From Rickettsiales bacterium (GTDB taxonomy: Bacteria; Pseudomonadota; Alphaproteobacteria; Rickettsiales; JANQQO01): DNA of 7,958 nt. The first letter of the stretch is position 1. Every line of letters starts with the position of its first letter. This document shows, in pieces, positions 5,687-7,958 of the stretch. The DNA lies in NCBI GenBank assembly GCA_028289305.1, contig JANQQO010000044.1, forward strand, positions 1 through 7,958. Reading direction: 5' to 3'. The translations under genes and the position numbers were made by a program. The notes beneath the pieces were generated by a model, which was not told where the DNA came from, did no database searches, and was given only the letters and a program-made list of their open reading frames with translations.

Positions 5687-6043
5687 CTACAGATTCAGCA
5701 CGTCGTCATGGGTGGAGGCGGCGATGGCCATGACTTCTTGGGTGAGGTCCTCAGCGACGCCAAGCTCTTGCAACGTGCTTTGCAGATGGCCGGCCACGGC
5801 ATTAAAATGCTCTTCCTTCAGGCCCAGATGCTGGTGGGCGCTGCGCATATCTTTGCCTGTATAATTATTCGGCCCGCCAAACGCCATGGTGAGAAAGGCT
5901 TTCTGCATCGCCGTTTGGCGCTCCATATCGACCGTAGTGAAGAAATGGTTGATGAGATCATCGGCGAGTACTTTTTCATAAAACCGGTCAACCGCGGCGT
6001 TGATTGCGGCTTCGCCGCCGAGGCGTTCATAAAGTGAAGTCAT
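5687..6043 (-). CDS. Group I truncated haemoglobin
   Basis: Haem protein with the 2-over-2 globin fold (GlbN/trHbN group) that binds O2 and often detoxifies nitric oxide; cytoplasmic. The 118-residue length is typical. Visible marks are SLYERLGG (3-10) for the first helix, the FY pair with Tyr22 at B10, FF (34-35), Gln43 and Gln47 at the E7 and E11 positions, FGGP (55-58), YTGKDM (61-66), the proximal His70 in SAHQHL, then HFNAVAGHL (79-87) and LQELGV (91-96). The B10 Tyr with Gln in the distal pocket is the ligand-stabilising pattern of this group. AAAGGAGA lies six bases before the ATG. The DUF192 gene ends 74 bases upstream on the same strand. That AT-rich gap may hold a promoter, but I found no good -35/-10 pair, so co-transcription with the upstream genes remains possible. 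Confidence 0.93.
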   Translation of the reverse strand: MTSLYERLGGEAAINAAVDRFYEKVLADDLINHFFTTVDMERQTAMQKAFLTMAFGGPNNYTGKDMRSAHQHLGLKEEHFNAVAGHLQSTLQELGVAEDLTQEVMAIAASTHDDVLNL

Positions 6044-6117
6044 GGTGCGTCTCCTTTAGGGGGTTGGTGTGTGTACACGTATAAAGTGTTATTGTATCAA
6101 CAAATGCAATTATTTTT

Positions 6118-6717
6118 TTAAGGGGTTTTCCAAGCGAGGTGATCGCCTGTGTGGATGCGCAGGCGCTGTGCCGCGCCGGCATTCAGTTCGAGTACGGCTT
6201 TGACTTCTTGCCCGGCGGTGATGCGGGTGAGCGAATGCGGGGTAGTGTTCTCAGCGATACTGACAATGGTGCCATCTTCGGCGATGAACAGCATATCAAG
6301 CGGAATATAAGTGTTTTTCATCCACATATTAACGTTATGTGCGGTGGGGAAGATGAAGAGCATGCCGCCATCCTCCGGCAGCGATTCGCGGAACATCAGG
6401 CCTTGGCGGCGAGCGGCTTCGTTTGCCGCGATATCAATAGTGAGGGTGAGGGTGGTGGCATCAGCGCGGGTGACGGTGACAGTACTGGTCTGGTAGATGG
6501 GCTTAGGCGTGGTGCTGAACGCTAGCGCAGCGTTGGGGAGGAGGAAAAGGATGAGCAGTAGGTAGCATAATATGTCATTCCAGCGGAAGCTGGAATCCAG
6601 GGGAGGAGTTTTTTTTGTGCTGGATCCCAGCTTTCGCTGGGATGACAAAAAAGGGCGCTGGGATGACAAAAAAAGGCGCTGCAAAAGCAAGTAGTGCTGC
6701 TTATTGCTTCGAATCAT
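6118..6717 (-). CDS. Exported DUF192 family protein with repeat-derived N-terminal insert
   Basis: The C-terminal part (about residues 75-199 from the chosen start) is a DUF192 domain: RRQGLMFRESLPEDGGMLF (103-121), MWMKNTYIPLDMLF (131-144), VLELNAG (175-181) and a final GDHLAW. The family is small, usually exported and without an agreed function. A hydrophobic core (49-60) followed by PNAALA (61-66) is a good signal peptide with cleavage after Ala66. The start is the problem. The frame is open to 6798, but most of that overlaps the redoxin gene. ATG 6717 overlaps the redoxin end by 17 bases and gives 199 residues; ATG 6723 is also in frame, and neither has a clear ribosome site. Residues about 13-48 are encoded by a palindromic repeat (6573-6680). 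Without it, the protein would begin with 13 polar residues leading directly into the hydrophobic core, a normal signal peptide. Confidence 0.8.
   Translation of the reverse strand: MIRSNKQHYLLLQRLFLSSQRPFLSSQRKLGSSTKKTPPLDSSFRWNDILCYLLLILFLLPNAALAFSTTPKPIYQTSTVTVTRADATTLTLTIDIAANEAARRQGLMFRESLPEDGGMLFIFPTAHNVNMWMKNTYIPLDMLFIAEDGTIVSIAENTTPHSLTRITAGQEVKAVLELNAGAAQRLRIHTGDHLAWKTP
6573..6680. repeat. Palindromic repeat, copy C, inside the DUF192 gene
   Basis: The block 6573-6603 is identical over 31 bases to 5552-5582 in copy B. It contains TTCCAGC-GGAA-GCTGGAA (6578-6595). A second hairpin, ATCCCAGC-TTTC-GCTGGGAT (6624-6643), follows, and the outer TGTCATTCCAGC (6573-6584) pairs with GCTGGGATGACA (6636-6647) except for one wobble. 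To the right a 21-base unit (GCTGGGATGACA plus A-run and G-run) is repeated in tandem to 6680. The whole segment lies in an open - strand frame. Confidence 0.8.
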
Positions 6718-7270
6718 ATGCATCGAGGATAATTTGGTTGATGCGGCTGGAGCGATCCCAACCAAAGGGGATGCCAATGAAGCGGCCGGTTTTATCAATC
6801 ACCACGATATGTGGCAAGGTGCCGTCATATTCGGAGCCTTTGGGGCGAAGGTAGTTCAGCAGGCGGGATTGCTCACCGTCTTTGAGCAGGAGAACGGGGA
6901 AAGAGAGCTTTCCAAACTTGCGTAGATAGGCGGCGAGGGTTAAGGGATCTTCATCCATCGAGATGACGAGTATGTTGAGATCGCGCCTAGAATATTGCTG
7001 GGAGAAATCGATTATGTCTTTAAAATGCCAGCGGCAGATCAGGCAATTGGTACGGAAGATATAGAGCAGGCTTACACGGTTATGGCGTTTGCCGGTGCGG
7101 GTGAGGCGGTCGACTTGCTCGGCGCTGACGCGGAAGAGTTTTTCCGCTGCTGGGCGCGCGAGGCGCTTTTCTTCTTCGCTGATATGGAAATAGGAATAGA
7201 CATACCAAATCGGCGCGGCAATGAGGCCCAGGATAATTAAGCGCTTAAGGAGGGTGGTAAGTCTTCTCAT
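6701..7270 (-). CDS. Membrane-anchored thioredoxin-like protein
   Basis: Product of 189 residues with an N-terminal anchor (MRRLTTLLKR, then a hydrophobic helix about 10-28), so the rest should face the periplasm. The thioredoxin fold is suggested by LLYIFRTNCLICRWHF (68-83) with the redox pair Cys76-Leu-Ile-Cys79, LNILVISMDED (98-108), FPVLLL (124-129) and the cis-proline region TLPHIVVIDKTGRFIG (151-166) with Pro153. It resembles ResA/TlpA-type thiol-disulfide proteins, but the CLIC motif is unusual and the partner is unknown. The frame is open back to 7393, but that part would lie antisense to dapF, so ATG 7270 beside the anchor is chosen. No ribosome site precedes it; a -10-like TATACT lies only 10 bases upstream, so a nearly leaderless mRNA is possible. 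The DUF192 start overlaps its end. Confidence 0.82.
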   Translation of the reverse strand: MRRLTTLLKRLIILGLIAAPIWYVYSYFHISEEEKRLARPAAEKLFRVSAEQVDRLTRTGKRHNRVSLLYIFRTNCLICRWHFKDIIDFSQQYSRRDLNILVISMDEDPLTLAAYLRKFGKLSFPVLLLKDGEQSRLLNYLRPKGSEYDGTLPHIVVIDKTGRFIGIPFGWDRSSRINQIILDAYDSKQ

Positions 7271-7310
7271 AATACGTATAGTATACGCATATGAATCGGA
7301 GACGCAAATA
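7271..7310. promoter_or_regulatory. Divergent promoter region with palindrome, redoxin and dapF
   Basis: This short gap separates two divergent starts. It holds the perfect palindrome CGTATA-G-TATACG (7275-7287). On the - strand TATACT (7285-7280) lies 17 bases from TTTGCG (7308-7303), a weak -35. On the + strand TATAGT (7277-7282) could serve dapF but lacks a good -35. GGAG (7298-7301) is the dapF ribosome site. Overlapping promoters are likely; an operator role is only possible. Confidence 0.4.
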
Positions 7311-7958
7311 ATGGGTGAACCACGCGACTTTATCAAGATGGATGGCACGGGCAATGATTTCGTGGTGTTTGACGCGCGCGAAGTGCCGCTCACGCTTTGT
7401 GCAGAAGAGGTGCAGCAGCTGGCGGCGCGCGATAATGCTGTGACGCAGGGCGCGGATCAGGTGATTGTGATTGAGCCGGCGCAGGACCCAGCGGCGGATG
7501 CGTTTTTGCGGATTTATAATGCCGATGGCGGGGAGGTGCATGCATGCGGGAATGCGTCACGCGCGGTGGGCTGGTGGCTTGCGCATGCGCTGCATCAAAA
7601 AACTGTGCATCTGCAGACCGGGGCGGGGATGCTGGAAGTGTCGTATGAAGGTGATGAGGTGACGGTGGATATGGGGCCGCCGCGGATGCAGTGGGATGAG
7701 ATTCCGCTGGCGGAGAATGTCGACACGCTGCATCTGGATGTGCATGAGGGGCCGCTGTTTAACCCGGTGGGGGTCAGTATGGGTAACCCGCATATGGTGT
7801 TTTTTGTTGGCGATACGGAGGCGATTGATTTTATCGCCGGAGATTTGGGCAGCACGCTGGAGCATCACCCGTTATTCCCTGAGCGGGCGAATGTCGGCGT
7901 GGTGCAGGTGATTAGCGCGGGTGTGCTGCGTTTGCGCGTGTGGGAGCGCGGGGTAGGG
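7311..7958 (+). CDS. dapF: Diaminopimelate epimerase, 3' end outside the window
   Basis: Converts LL- to meso-diaminopimelate, the precursor of lysine and of the peptidoglycan cross-link; cytoplasmic and PLP-independent. The 216 codons present show FIKMDGTGNDFVVFD (7-21), GADQVIVIEP (47-56), NADGGEVHACGNASR (70-84) with the first catalytic Cys79, MGNPHMVFF (157-165), PERANVGVVQV (190-200) and RVWERG (209-214). The second catalytic cysteine (ACGTG motif) should lie just past the window end, so the gene is cut, not broken. The usual GIG before the DQ pair reads TQG (45-47), a mild divergence. ATG 7311 has GGAG 9 bases upstream and starts just before the conserved FIKM segment. A seven-codon frame (7291-7311) ends on the start as TAATG; whether it is translated is unknown. 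Confidence 0.95.
   Translation, partial: MGEPRDFIKMDGTGNDFVVFDAREVPLTLCAEEVQQLAARDNAVTQGADQVIVIEPAQDPAADAFLRIYNADGGEVHACGNASRAVGWWLAHALHQKTVHLQTGAGMLEVSYEGDEVTVDMGPPRMQWDEIPLAENVDTLHLDVHEGPLFNPVGVSMGNPHMVFFVGDTEAIDFIAGDLGSTLEHHPLFPERANVGVVQVISAGVLRLRVWERGVG

Noticed and set aside
5674..5698. Terminator at the end of the haemoglobin gene (CTGAAT...ATTCAG)
   Set aside because: A six-base AT-rich stem overlapping the last codons and not followed by a T-run is too weak.
5684..6037. Long + strand frame antisense to the haemoglobin gene
   Set aside because: The - strand frame has the full globin signature and a strong ribosome site; the antisense frame is its shadow.
6061..6117. NO- or oxygen-responsive operator (NsrR or FNR type) before the haemoglobin gene
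   Set aside because: Only a half-site-like TGCATTT and a TTGAT word are present; no full inverted motif is seen, so no regulator is claimed.
6718..6798. Further upstream part of the DUF192 frame
   Set aside because: It lies entirely inside the redoxin gene in another frame, and nothing supports a start there.
7237..7248. Perfect palindrome TTAAGCGCTTAA in the redoxin 5' coding region
   Set aside because: It is short, falls inside codons for the membrane anchor and has no partner site, so chance is sufficient.

Overview
The window looks like a stretch of a moderately GC-rich alphaproteobacterial chromosome. The assignment rests on gene content and on dense intergenic palindromes of the GTCAT...GGAATCCAG / GGATGACA type; it is an inference and the genus cannot be named. 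No RNA gene, CRISPR array, transposase or phage gene was recognised.

Layout on the + strand: a dTDP-4-keto-6-deoxyglucose 3,5-epimerase gene (rfbC, 140-694) sits between two related hairpin repeats. Next comes an AT-rich orphan gene of unknown function (873-1706). A tightly coupled pair follows. The first gene (1791-3722) encodes a family 2 glycosyltransferase fused to an SDR-type NAD(P)-binding domain. The second (3719-4717) encodes a UDP-glucuronate 4-epimerase-like enzyme, and the two overlap by ATGA. rfbC, the fusion and the epimerase fit surface polysaccharide synthesis (rhamnose and galacturonate donors plus a transferase). The orphan gene interrupts this set and has a different base composition.

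The stretch 4718-5686 is mostly repeats: a decayed copy of the epimerase 3' end, twin hairpins, two large composite palindromic elements (A and B) and a G-run tract. Embedded in it is a 66-residue two-helix membrane protein gene on the - strand (5046-5246), with its own promoter, a three-hairpin leader and a strong terminator.

The - strand segment 7270-5687 reads as a redox or periplasmic group: a membrane-anchored thioredoxin-like protein with CLIC, an exported DUF192 protein, and a group I truncated haemoglobin. The DUF192 gene appears to carry a palindromic repeat in frame between its probable start codon and its signal peptide, much like the Rickettsia palindromic elements found inside genes. 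Divergently, dapF (diaminopimelate epimerase; lysine and peptidoglycan synthesis) starts at 7311 and runs off the window end just before its second catalytic cysteine.

The points most worth a second look are the repeat insertion in the DUF192 gene, the structured leader of the small membrane protein, the glycosyltransferase-SDR fusion, and the AT-rich orphan.
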